This document shows positions 17,511 to 25,133 of a stretch of DNA of 64,000 nt, piece by piece. This DNA comes from Armatimonas rosea (GTDB lineage: Bacteria; Armatimonadota; Armatimonadia; Armatimonadales; Armatimonadaceae), in assembly GCF_014202505.1 (NCBI RefSeq), contig NZ_JACHGW010000003.1, forward strand, positions 496,001 to 560,000. Reading direction: 5' to 3'. The stretch's first letter is position 1. Every line of letters starts with the position of its first letter. The notes under the pieces were generated by a model. The model did not search any database. It was not told where the DNA came from and saw only the letters and a list, made by a program, of their open reading frames with translations. Made by a program: the position numbers and the translations under genes.

Positions 17511-18230
17511 CTAGGCCAGATAGGCTCCGCGTGCCAGAAAACCTCCGTCGACCGCAAGACACTGGCCCGTGATGTGCCGCGCGGCAGGCAGGCAGAGAAA
17601 GGCCACGGCGGCGGCGATATCCTCTGGCTCCGCGATCCGGCCCAGCGGCGTACTGGCCAGCACCCGCGCCAGCCGCTCGGGGTCATCGAGGACGGGCTGG
17701 GCAAGCGGGGTGCGGGTGTAGAACGGGTTGACCGCATTCACGCGAATCCCACTGCCCGCCCACTCGACCGCCAGATAGCGTGTCAGCTGGTCCAGCGCGG
17801 CCTTGCTCAGGGCGTATGGGGCTCCCGTTCCGATCGAGACCGCGCTTGCCACCGAGCCGATATTGACGATCGTCCCGCCCCCTTGTGCGAGCAGGGGCTG
17901 GGCGGCGCGGCAGAGCCGGAAGACGGAGTCCAGGTTCGTGGTTAGAACCCGTGCGTACTCATCGTCGGTAAGGGCGAGGGTCGGCTTGCGGACACTGGTC
18001 CCGACATTATTGACCAAGATCTCTAGCCCGCCCAGGCTCTCCTGCACCGCCGCGACGATCTGCCCTGCAGCCCCGTCCTCGGCGAGATCGACGTTGATAT
18101 CCGCCCCGGAGCGCGCCACGGTGAGCACGCTCGCGCCCAGCGCGCGTAGCTCCGCCACCACTGCCGCTCCAATCCCGCGGGTTCCCCCGGTCACCAGCGC
18201 CCGCTGTCCGTCTAGTCGCCACCTACTCAT
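17511..18230 (-). CDS. Short-chain dehydrogenase/reductase (tropinone reductase-like SDR)
   Basis: A classical 239-residue SDR: nucleotide-binding TGGTRGIGAA near the N-terminus, NNVG after strand 4, catalytic Ser in IVNIGSVASAV, the YALSK catalytic Tyr-Lys pair and the C-terminal CLAVDGGFLARG. The acidic/Asp-rich stretch after beta-2 is atypical (ARSGADINVDL). It should reduce a ketone or oxidise an alcohol with NAD(P)(H), but the substrate cannot be predicted. First gene of a small operon with a -10 box 7 nt before its ATG. Confidence 0.92.
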   Translation of the reverse strand: MSRWRLDGQRALVTGGTRGIGAAVVAELRALGASVLTVARSGADINVDLAEDGAAGQIVAAVQESLGGLEILVNNVGTSVRKPTLALTDDEYARVLTTNLDSVFRLCRAAQPLLAQGGGTIVNIGSVASAVSIGTGAPYALSKAALDQLTRYLAVEWAGSGIRVNAVNPFYTRTPLAQPVLDDPERLARVLASTPLGRIAEPEDIAAAVAFLCLPAARHITGQCLAVDGGFLARGAYLA

Positions 18231-18237
18231 AGGGGCT

Positions 18238-18243
18238 ATTCTA
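18238..18243 (-). promoter_or_regulatory. -10 element (TAGAAT) for the SDR gene, probably leaderless
   Basis: TAGAAT on the minus strand ends 7 nt before the SDR ATG and contains the TAG stop codon of the upstream lipoprotein gene. Confidence 0.6.
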
Positions 18244-19245
18244 CCGCCGTTTCTTCACGATGAGCTGAAACACGAGCCAGCAGGTAAGCCCGAGAGGAAG
18301 AACCCAGGGGACGAGCGCGACCCCAACCAAGACAATCCCGACAAGGAAGTTTTTCAGGCTCTCGACCGAGCCGCTGAAGCTCCGTGAGACCTGGGTGGCG
18401 AGGGTGGGAGGGCCTTCGGGGACGAAGTTCTTGACCTCGCGGAGCGTGATCGTGATGGTGGAGAGGTCGGTCTGGTTGGTGAGAAAGCGCAGGCGACCCT
18501 CGATGCGCTCGATCTCATCGCGCACCCGGCTGAGCTCTTTCTCCACCGTGAGCACCTCAGTGAGCTTTCCGGTGGCCTTCTGGAGCAGCTCGATCAGGCG
18601 GTCTTCTTCAATCTTCTTGTTCTTGAGCCGCGCCGCGACATCGTAGAACTCCTCGCTGACATCATCGGCCTTGCGCGAGCTGCTCTGAAGCTCCCCGAGA
18701 GCCGGGAGGGCCTTTAAGAAGGCGTCGAACTTCTCCGCCGCGATACGCACGGTCCACGAGCCCTCGCGCGTCTCGCCCCGTGCACCGGTCTGGCTGGCGT
18801 TGCTGATGTAGCCGCCGAACTCTTTTGCACGGGCTTCCAGTCCCGCCGCCGCCTTGTCCAGGTCCTCGCAGATTAGGGTGACCTCGCCGGTGAAGATAAT
18901 CTTGCGCGGCATCGCCGGGGCCTTGGCGACGGGCTCCGCGTCGGCCTTGGCAATACTTGCCTCACCCCCCATCGGAGCCATGGCCGAAGCGGGAGCTTGC
19001 GCCACCTGCGTAGATACCGAGCTTTCGGGGGCGCTGGCGTGCGGCTGACCCGCGCAGCCTGCCACGAGCGCGAGACCGATTATTGCCGCCGATTGAAATC
19101 GGCGTCTGCAGTAGCCTTCGGCTGCGAAGCCCGGGTACCCTCTGGGTGCGGGCTGGAGAATATGGAGCCCGGCACGGGCTTTGCGGCGCGCAGCGCCATT
19201 GCAGACGCCGGTTTCCAACCGGCGGCAGGGAATGAGTTGTTTCAT
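18241..19245 (-). CDS. DUF4349-family lipoprotein with a palindromic element inserted in its signal peptide
   Basis: A 334-residue protein. The lipobox LALVAGC places the lipidated Cys at residue 64 instead of the usual ~20. Residues 7-54 are encoded by the 142-bp palindrome E3, which lies in frame between MKQLIP and the hydrophobic IIGLALVAGC. The mature part has a Pro/Ala linker, a DUF4349 core (MPRKIIFTGEVTLICEDLDK...FGGYISNASQT), a coiled coil (VLTVEKELSRVRDEIERIEG) and a C-terminal transmembrane helix. DUF4349 proteins are envelope-anchored and of unknown function. No in-frame ATG/GTG lies between the element and the lipobox, so translation must cross the element. Confidence 0.85.
   Translation of the reverse strand: MKQLIPCRRLETGVCNGAARRKARAGLHILQPAPRGYPGFAAEGYCRRRFQSAAIIGLALVAGCAGQPHASAPESSVSTQVAQAPASAMAPMGGEASIAKADAEPVAKAPAMPRKIIFTGEVTLICEDLDKAAAGLEARAKEFGGYISNASQTGARGETREGSWTVRIAAEKFDAFLKALPALGELQSSSRKADDVSEEFYDVAARLKNKKIEEDRLIELLQKATGKLTEVLTVEKELSRVRDEIERIEGRLRFLTNQTDLSTITITLREVKNFVPEGPPTLATQVSRSFSGSVESLKNFLVGIVLVGVALVPWVLPLGLTCWLVFQLIVKKRR
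19085..19226. repeat. Composite palindromic element E3, inserted in a coding sequence
   Basis: A 142-bp element with imperfect inverted ends: GCCGCCGATTGAAATCGGCG at 19085-19104 continuing TCTGCA, mirrored at 19200-19226 with GCCGGTTTCCAACCGGCGGC. Each end is itself a hairpin (CCGATT-GA-AATCGG and CCGGTT-TCC-AACCGG). The interior contains AGCCTTCGGCT, as in E1 and E2. It lies within the N-terminal coding region of the DUF4349 lipoprotein without breaking the frame. Confidence 0.88.
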
Positions 19246-19251
19246 GCCCGT

Positions 19252-20202
19252 TTAGTGCCCGAGGGCGGCTAAAACGTTCATTTTTTCTTCATCGGTGAGG
19301 GGCCAGTCGGCGCTGGCCATGTTCTGCGCGACTTGCTGGGGGCTACGCGCTCCGATAATGGCGCAGGTGAGAGCGGGGTGAGAGAGCACCCAGGCCGCGG
19401 CGAGGTTCCCGACCGTCTTTCCGTGTGCCTCGGCAATCGGGCGCAGGCGCTCGACAATCGCGAGGTTTTTGGTCAGCTCGGGCTCCTGGAAGAACGGGTT
19501 CTTGCGACGCCAGTCGTCCTCGGCGACCCGGTTGATGTCAAAGCTCCCAGAGAGCAGGCCCGCTTGCATGGGGGAGTAGGCCACCACCCCGACCCCGTTC
19601 TCCAGGCACCAAGGGAGAATCTCCGCCTCGATCTCGCGCCGGAGCAGCGAGTAGGGCGGCTGGAGGCTCTGGACGCGGCGGATGGCGTGGCATTTTTCCA
19701 GCAGGGGCACGTCGAAGTTGCTCACCCCGATAAAGCGGCACTTGCCTTCGTCCTGGAGTGTCGCCATCATCCCCCAGGAGTCTTCGAGCGCCGTTCCCGT
19801 GTCGTTGTCGGGCCAGTGCACCTGGAAGAGATCCACGCAGTCGAGCTGCAGCCGCTGGAGGGAGGCATCGAGCTGCTGGCGAATCGACTCGGGGCGCAGG
19901 TCGGACTGCGGTCGGTCGGCAGCGGTGGCACCCCGGACCCGGCCGCACTTGGTGGCGACAAAGACCGGCTGGCCAAACTCACGCACGGCCCGTCCCACAA
20001 CAGTCTCGGAGTGTCCGAAGCCGTAGACCGCCGCCGTGTCGATCCAGTTGCCGCCGAGCTCCAGGTACTTGAGCATCGCCGCCACCGAGTCGTTGTCGTC
20101 CTGGGGCCCCCAGCCAAACACATACGGGCCCCCTGCGGCCCACGCACCAAATCCCACCGTGGTGAGCTGTGGCCCACCGAATCCTAGCTGTCTCGTTTCC
20201 AT
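19252..20202 (-). CDS. Aldo/keto reductase
   Basis: A 316-residue AKR with the (beta/alpha)8 signature: DTAAVYGFGHSE (catalytic Asp and Tyr), ATKCGR (catalytic Lys), QVHWPDNDT (catalytic His) and the cofactor-binding C-terminal motif CAIIGARSPQQVAQN. It reduces aldehydes or ketones with NADPH; substrate unknown. It overlaps the upstream enoyl-CoA hydratase gene by 19 nt and ends 6 nt before the DUF4349 gene, so it belongs to the reverse-strand operon starting at the secretin. Confidence 0.93.
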   Translation of the reverse strand: METRQLGFGGPQLTTVGFGAWAAGGPYVFGWGPQDDNDSVAAMLKYLELGGNWIDTAAVYGFGHSETVVGRAVREFGQPVFVATKCGRVRGATAADRPQSDLRPESIRQQLDASLQRLQLDCVDLFQVHWPDNDTGTALEDSWGMMATLQDEGKCRFIGVSNFDVPLLEKCHAIRRVQSLQPPYSLLRREIEAEILPWCLENGVGVVAYSPMQAGLLSGSFDINRVAEDDWRRKNPFFQEPELTKNLAIVERLRPIAEAHGKTVGNLAAAWVLSHPALTCAIIGARSPQQVAQNMASADWPLTDEEKMNVLAALGH

Positions 20203-21449
20203 ACAGGCTTCCTCTTCTCCAAGAACGCACGAATTCCCTCTTGTCCCTCGGGGGAGACGCGGATACTTGCTATCGCTTCAGCGGTGTCAGCTGTGCCTTC
20301 GGCCAGCCCGTGCAGGAGCTGCTTGGAGGCTGCAATTGCCTTTGGTCCCGCGCTACAGGCATCGGTGAGGACACTGTTTACCGCGGCGGCAAGGTCCTCA
20401 CCCGGCACCACTTCCTGCACCAGCCCGAGCCGGAGCGCGGTGGCGGCATCAAAGCGCCGCCCGGTGGTGAAGTACGCTCGCGCCGCTCCGAGTCCGATCT
20501 TTTCGACGACAAACGGGCTGATCACAGCAGGAATGATCCCCAGCTTCACCTCGGAGAACGCAAACGTGGCTTTGTCGCTAGCAATCGCGTAGTCACACGC
20601 CGCCACGAGCCCCGCGCCGCCGCCCATCGCCGCACCATTGACGGCAGCTATCACGACTTTGGGGCACTGGGCAATCGTCTCAAAGAGCGTCTGGAGTGTC
20701 TTGGCATCAGCGAGGTTTTCGTCGTGCGAGTAGCCTACCATCTTGCCCATCCACTCCAGATCGGCTCCGGCGCAGAAGCTCTTACCATTGCCGGTCAAAA
20801 CAATCGCCTCAATCCATGAGGTACTTCCAAGGCGTCGGATCGTGGTGGTGAGCTCATGGATCAGTCGTTCGTTGAAGGCATTGTGTACCTCAGGGCGATT
20901 GAGCGTGACTCTCCCAACGGGAAAGGCACCACTCACCTCTAATAAACTGGGGCCATATTCTTTGAGATCAAAATAGGCACCAGGAAAAGTGACCTCAAAC
21001 TCTCCAAGCGGAAGCTTCTGGAGCATACCATGCAGATTAATGGCATGCTCGATAGCAATCGTGAGATCAAAGTCTCCCAAACGAGGGCTCACGTTTGGGT
21101 CGTCGTCAATATGGAAGCGAAGGAGCCAGGCATTCCCCTCGGCGACAAAGGCATGTCTAACCCAGGTATCCGCGTTATCAAAGAGCTGAGTAAGCACGTC
21201 TGTGCTGGCAATTTCGGATTGGAGAGTCTCCCACGACGTTGGAGTTGCATCATTGAGGAAGCTATCGTGCTCCACCCAGCAATGGAAAAACTCCAAAGGT
21301 ATGTTTGGGAACTGTTCAGCGAGATAGGTAACGACGCAGGTTAGGGCTTTCTGGAGTGCCTCTGGAGTCAGCCTCTCTTTGCAGTGAAGTGTCAGGCCAT
21401 TGAACGGTGGGGCATGTTGCTGGCGGAGTGCGTTAAGGGCGTGCGTCAT
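20184..21449 (-). CDS. Enoyl-CoA hydratase/isomerase fused to an unknown N-terminal domain
   Basis: A 421-residue protein in two parts. Residues ~170-421 are a crotonase: VTLNRPEVHNAFN, LTGNGKSFCAGADLEWM (first oxyanion-hole loop), NGAAMGGGAGLVAACDYAIA (second oxyanion loop), FSEVKLGIIPA and the C-terminal FLEKRKP. This part is closest to methylglutaconyl-CoA hydratase-like enzymes. Residues 1-~168 match no family I recognise, contain FDLTIAIEHAINLHGML, and are encoded by visibly less GC-rich DNA. Crotonases normally begin only a few residues before the VTLNRP strand, so this looks like a gene fusion. The ATG overlaps the secretin stop by 4 nt (ATGA). Confidence 0.85.
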   Translation of the reverse strand: MTHALNALRQQHAPPFNGLTLHCKERLTPEALQKALTCVVTYLAEQFPNIPLEFFHCWVEHDSFLNDATPTSWETLQSEIASTDVLTQLFDNADTWVRHAFVAEGNAWLLRFHIDDDPNVSPRLGDFDLTIAIEHAINLHGMLQKLPLGEFEVTFPGAYFDLKEYGPSLLEVSGAFPVGRVTLNRPEVHNAFNERLIHELTTTIRRLGSTSWIEAIVLTGNGKSFCAGADLEWMGKMVGYSHDENLADAKTLQTLFETIAQCPKVVIAAVNGAAMGGGAGLVAACDYAIASDKATFAFSEVKLGIIPAVISPFVVEKIGLGAARAYFTTGRRFDAATALRLGLVQEVVPGEDLAAAVNSVLTDACSAGPKAIAASKQLLHGLAEGTADTAEAIASIRVSPEGQEGIRAFLEKRKPVWKRDS

Positions 21450-22522
21450 GGCTTTTGGATCGTCGCTTTCAAGATAATCACCAGCTCGGAACGGGACTTG
21501 TCGCGGGCATCACGGCGGAAGAGCTGGCCGAGAAGCGGGAGGTCACCGAGGAGGGGGATCTTGCGGATGGCGTTGAGGTCGTTCTCGCCGATAAGCCCAC
21601 CGATCACGAGCGTCTCACCGTCTTTGAGGCGCACGGAGGTCTGGACCGTGCGGCGGGAGATGCGCGGGAGGGAGATGCCACTGGTCTGGGTTTCGAGCAG
21701 CGTGAGGCTGCCAACCTCCGGGTTTACTTTGAGCTGGATCGTGCCATCGGGGTTTCCGATGGCCGTCACATTGAGCTCGACACCGACATTGACTTTCCCT
21801 GTCTGGAGCGCGACCCCATTTTGGGTGACCTGTGTCCCTTGCAGAAACGTCACTTCATCGCCAATAAAGATCCGTGCCCGCTGGTTGTAGAGCACCATGA
21901 GCTTGGGGTTGGCGAGGAGCCGGGCTTGGTTTTTCTGGATCGCGGCGTCGATCGTGGCATTGAAGGTGATGGGGTCGCGGGAGAGGCGGCCGAAGACAAT
22001 CTCATCGAAGCGGCCACTGCCCTTGGGCTTGTCCAGAGTACCCTTGACCGTCTTACCACCCGGTGCGAGCTCGTAGCTGACCCCCAGCGTACTGGAGACC
22101 CCCTCGTTGATATCGAGAATCTGCGCCTCGATCAGCACTTGCGGTGCGGGTAGGTCGAGCTGCTCGAGGAGCCCGAGCGCCTCGCTGACCTTATCGGGTG
22201 TCCCCTTGAGTACCAGAAAGCGGACAAACTGGTCGCTGACATCCTTGATATCGGGAACCGCCGCGGTGACACGGACGGGGGCGGTGGGGGACGAGCCCAG
22301 GTCTTCTCCCTGGAGCGTGTCGCGCACGTACTTGGGCTGCGGCCCGAGCAACGTCTGCACCTCGGGGAGGAGCTTGGTCAGCAGCTCCGAGAGCTCCTTG
22401 GGGGTCGCGTACTTGACTTGGTAGAGCTTGATCACCGCGCTCACCGGCGGTGGTGGGGTCTGCGCTCGGACAGGGGGGGCGAGGGCGAGCAGGGCAAGGG
22501 CAGCGACGGCGCATCGTTTCAT
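21446..22522 (-). CDS. Secretin (type II/IV pilus GspD/PilQ-like outer-membrane pore)
   Basis: A 358-residue compact secretin. A signal peptide (MKRCAVAALALLALAPPVRA) precedes an N1-like domain (VIKLYQVKYATPKELSELL) and the secretin beta-domain: VLIEAQILDINEG, ARLLANPKLMVLYNQRARIFIGDEV, VGVELNVTAIGNPDGTIQLKVNPEVGSL and LKDGETLVIGGLIGENDLNAIRKIPLLGDLP, the VPLLGDIP-type signature. It should form the outer-membrane channel of a pilus or type II system. The ATG at 22522 is preferred to the in-frame ATG at 22531, because TACAAT sits 7 nt before it; the upstream ATG overlaps that hexamer. No other pilus genes adjoin. Confidence 0.92.
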   Translation of the reverse strand: MKRCAVAALALLALAPPVRAQTPPPPVSAVIKLYQVKYATPKELSELLTKLLPEVQTLLGPQPKYVRDTLQGEDLGSSPTAPVRVTAAVPDIKDVSDQFVRFLVLKGTPDKVSEALGLLEQLDLPAPQVLIEAQILDINEGVSSTLGVSYELAPGGKTVKGTLDKPKGSGRFDEIVFGRLSRDPITFNATIDAAIQKNQARLLANPKLMVLYNQRARIFIGDEVTFLQGTQVTQNGVALQTGKVNVGVELNVTAIGNPDGTIQLKVNPEVGSLTLLETQTSGISLPRISRRTVQTSVRLKDGETLVIGGLIGENDLNAIRKIPLLGDLPLLGQLFRRDARDKSRSELVIILKATIQKP

Positions 22523-22529
22523 AGCGTGC

Positions 22530-22535
22530 ATTGTA
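22530..22535 (-). promoter_or_regulatory. -10 element (TACAAT) for the secretin operon, probably leaderless
   Basis: TACAAT on the minus strand ends 7 nt before the preferred secretin ATG. It lies 12 bp from a plus-strand TATACT, so the intergenic region carries back-to-back promoters. Confidence 0.6.
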
Positions 22536-22547
22536 CCAATGAGTCGA

Positions 22548-22553
22548 TATACT
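22548..22553 (+). promoter_or_regulatory. -10 element (TATACT) for the GNAT-ankyrin gene
   Basis: TATACT lies 23 nt before the ATG at 22577. An AAGGAAG Shine-Dalgarno sequence lies between them, so this gene has a short ordinary leader. Confidence 0.6.
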
Positions 22554-22576
22554 TGGCGGAAAGGAAGTTGCGTATT

Positions 22577-23866
22577 ATGGGTGTGGAAGGCAGTGAGCTG
22601 CTGATTCAAGCGGCGGCGGAGAACCATCTTTCCTGGTTCACCGAGAATGCACGGGTGGCAGGTGGCGAGGTCCAGCAGCGTGATGGCCTGACCGTGATCT
22701 ACTCGCCGTCGTCGTCGCCCGATGCCTTGAGGGAGGTGACGATCGCCTTTCCCCAGTGGGCGAGCGAGGGGCTGGGAGCGGCGCTGGATGCCGCGCTCGC
22801 GTTTGCCCGGAGCAAGGACGTGCGGCAAGTGTCGTGCTGGTCTCTGGTGCCCACACAGCCCGACGATCTTGCCGCACTTCTGGTCGCACGGGGCTTCTCG
22901 TGGGGCTGGGAGCCGCACTGGATGGCGCTGGACCTGGAGACCGCCACGCCGGAGAGCTTCCCCACTCCTGAGAGCCTAGAGCTCGCCTTGGACGAAGGCA
23001 GCCCGTGGGAGGTGACAGGCATTCCTTACTACGAGCCCCGCGATGCCCCACGGCTCCGCGCACTCGCCCAGCAAGAGCCACGCAAGACGTACCACTTTGG
23101 TGCGCGGCTGGAGGGCAAGGTGGTGGGGCATAGCCTGCTCCATGTCTCTGGCGGCCCCCTCCATGTGGCGGGGATCTACAATGTCGGGGTGCTCCCGGAG
23201 GCACGCAGGCAGGGAGTCGGGCGGGCGGTCTCTTGGGCGGCGTGTCAGCACGCACGAAGCCTGGGCTGCCGCTATGTCTTGCTCAATGCCGCGACCCACA
23301 TCTACAACCGGCTCGGCTTTGTCTCACTGGGCCACGGCCAGACCTGGTGGATGTTTCGACCCGCCCTGGAGCTTCCGCCGCTGGCACCGGAGACTGTCGC
23401 CTTTACCGAGGCGATCGGGCGCGGGGATATTGAGGCACTCCAAGCCTTGCCGCTGCCTCCTGATCTCGACTCGACACTCCCGTGTAAGATGACCCTGCTG
23501 GAAGCCGCCGCACGCCTGAAGCAGCCCGAGTCGGCGCGCTGGCTCCTGGCCCAGGGAGCCTTGCCCGATATTATCCCCCTCTGCGATCTGGGCTGGCGCG
23601 ACCAGGTTCCTGCGGCGCTCGCGGCGCGCCCCGCGCTCGCCAATCGCTTACTGGGATCAGGGGGCTGGACCCCGCTTCATGAAGCCGTACTACGCAAGGA
23701 CCGAGAGCTTGCTCGCCTGATCCTAGCCGCCCGCCCCGACCTGAGTATTCAAGACCTCCAGTTTAAGGCAACGGCACTGGGCTGGGCGAAGCACTTTGGG
23801 TACCCGGAGTTTGTCAGCCTGATCGAGGAGCAGTTGAGTCCCGCCCCTCCAACGGGCGGGAACTAG
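22577..23866 (+). CDS. GNAT acetyltransferase fused to C-terminal ankyrin repeats
   Basis: A 429-residue protein. Residues ~1-125 look like a degenerate GNAT half (LGAALDAALAFARSKDVRQV, then VARGFSWGWEPHWM). Residues ~140-265 are a complete GNAT with the acetyl-CoA-binding motif VGVLPEARRQGVGRAVSWA and the C-terminal YNRLGFVSLGHGQTWWM. Residues ~290-425 form ankyrin-like repeats (TLLEAAARLKQPESARWLLAQGA, GGWTPLHEAVLRKDRELARLIL). It probably acetylates a small molecule or a protein bound by the repeats. Start chosen at the ATG at 22577 because of the AAGGAAG ribosome-binding site. Its stop overlaps that of the convergent cyclase gene in a shared CTAG. Confidence 0.88.
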   Translation: MGVEGSELLIQAAAENHLSWFTENARVAGGEVQQRDGLTVIYSPSSSPDALREVTIAFPQWASEGLGAALDAALAFARSKDVRQVSCWSLVPTQPDDLAALLVARGFSWGWEPHWMALDLETATPESFPTPESLELALDEGSPWEVTGIPYYEPRDAPRLRALAQQEPRKTYHFGARLEGKVVGHSLLHVSGGPLHVAGIYNVGVLPEARRQGVGRAVSWAACQHARSLGCRYVLLNAATHIYNRLGFVSLGHGQTWWMFRPALELPPLAPETVAFTEAIGRGDIEALQALPLPPDLDSTLPCKMTLLEAAARLKQPESARWLLAQGALPDIIPLCDLGWRDQVPAALAARPALANRLLGSGGWTPLHEAVLRKDRELARLILAARPDLSIQDLQFKATALGWAKHFGYPEFVSLIEEQLSPAPPTGGN

Positions 23867-24462
23867 TGCTCAACGAGCACTGCACGCACGGGGGAGCCGT
23901 CGGCACCGTCGACGCGCAGGGGGAGCGCGATGAGCTGGTAGCGTCCCGGCGCGATCTGGCGCAGGTCGAGCGACTCCAGGATATGGATCCCCGCCGCTGC
24001 GAGAGCGTGGTGGATCGGGAGGTCCTTGCTCTGGAGGCGGTCCACGCTGGGGACGTCCAGCCCGATCAGGCGCACGCCTTTGCTCGCTAGGAGCGCGACA
24101 CTTGCCTCGGTCAGCACCGGGACCTCGTCGGGGAAGCGCGTGTGGTCGGTCCAGGCGAGGGTCTTGAGCAAGACGCGGGGTGGGAGGGGGGCCGTGCCAA
24201 AGACCTCGGGGGTGAGCTCGTCTAAGCCCGTCGCGTCCAGCACGACACACTCGCCGATATAGACCTCAGGGGAGATCTCGGCGATCCCGATCCCCTCGGG
24301 CAGGAAGTGGCGTGGCGCATCGGCGTGGGTTCCCGTGTGGCAGCTCAGGGTCAGAGCGCCCACGGAGATCGTCCCCCAGTCCGTGCTGGTGAAGGAAAAC
24401 TCGGTGTCGCCCGGCCAGACCGCGAGCGCCGGGTTCAGGGGAATCGTGATGTCGTGGACCAT
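23863..24462 (-). CDS. Cyclase-family (kynurenine formamidase-like) metal-dependent hydrolase
   Basis: A 199-residue member of the cyclase/KynB family, with the metal-binding motif CHTGTHADAPRHF (HxGTHxDxPxH) at residues ~40-52, an N-terminal DITIPLNPALAVWPGD, and GLDVPSVD plus a later LPIHHALAAAGIHILESLDL. Family members hydrolyse N-formylkynurenine or cyclic amides and isatin, or act on polyketide rings. It is the last gene of a cluster with HyuA-HyuB, which also acts on cyclic amides, so an amide substrate is plausible. The start at 24462 lies 5 nt after the preceding stop. Confidence 0.9.
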   Translation of the reverse strand: MVHDITIPLNPALAVWPGDTEFSFTSTDWGTISVGALTLSCHTGTHADAPRHFLPEGIGIAEISPEVYIGECVVLDATGLDELTPEVFGTAPLPPRVLLKTLAWTDHTRFPDEVPVLTEASVALLASKGVRLIGLDVPSVDRLQSKDLPIHHALAAAGIHILESLDLRQIAPGRYQLIALPLRVDGADGSPVRAVLVEH

Positions 24463-24467
24463 GGTTT

Positions 24468-25133
24468 TTACAGTGCCTCGCCGCAGTGGGCGCAGTGCTT
24501 GTCGGATTTTTCCGCGACATGCCAGCAGTTCTGGCACTGGCGCGCGCTGGTGCGGCGCAGGCCACAGCCGGGGCAGTGGAGGAGCGTGGGGAGGCGCTCG
24601 TCGGACCAGACCAAGCGGCACTGCGGACAGCTCCGTCGCCAGCGCTCCCCGAGACCGGCCGCAACACCGCCCAGCAAGAGCACAGCTCCTCCGAGGGCGA
24701 CCCAAGCGGGTCCGGGACCGGGCTCGGCGTGGCTGACCTCCCCAAAGGGCTCGATGGGGGAGAGGCGAACCTGCTCCAAGCGCGCATTGACGGGCATCAG
24801 CCGCATGCGAAGCGAGAGGATCTGTCGGGAGACGGCTTGGACCGCGGGCTTGCCTTGGCTCATGCCCACGCCCAGCGCCACCAAGCCTGCCACGGCTACC
24901 ACAAACGGTGCACGTCGCAGCACGCTCAGACCGATCAGCCCGGCGGCTGCGGACCAGGCCCCCGCAAAGAGCACGCCCGGGGCGGCGAGAGGAATCCCAA
25001 AGAGCGAGAGCTGCACCCAAGGCGCGACACTTCCCGCCAGTACCCCAAGCGCGCCAGCACCGCTGAGCATGCGCCCTCCGTGCCAGAGCCCGGCCCCCAG
25101 CCGCCGCCGATCCGCTTGTCTACGGCTTGCCAT
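24468..25133 (-). CDS. Membrane protein with two C-terminal zinc ribbons
   Basis: A 221-residue protein with three or four predicted transmembrane segments (SGAGALGVLAGSVAPWV, GVLFAGAWSAAAGLIGLSVL, PFVVAVAGLVALGVGM, WVALGGAVLLLGGVAAGL) and a cytosolic C-terminus with paired Cys motifs CPQC...CPGC and CQNC...CAHC, a double zinc ribbon. The ATG at 25133 is preferred because GGGAGGGGG lies just upstream; a GTG two codons earlier is also possible. It overlaps the HyuA-HyuB gene by 14 nt. Zinc-ribbon membrane proteins often act as adaptors; no function can be assigned. Confidence 0.8.
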   Translation of the reverse strand: MASRRQADRRRLGAGLWHGGRMLSGAGALGVLAGSVAPWVQLSLFGIPLAAPGVLFAGAWSAAAGLIGLSVLRRAPFVVAVAGLVALGVGMSQGKPAVQAVSRQILSLRMRLMPVNARLEQVRLSPIEPFGEVSHAEPGPGPAWVALGGAVLLLGGVAAGLGERWRRSCPQCRLVWSDERLPTLLHCPGCGLRRTSARQCQNCWHVAEKSDKHCAHCGEAL

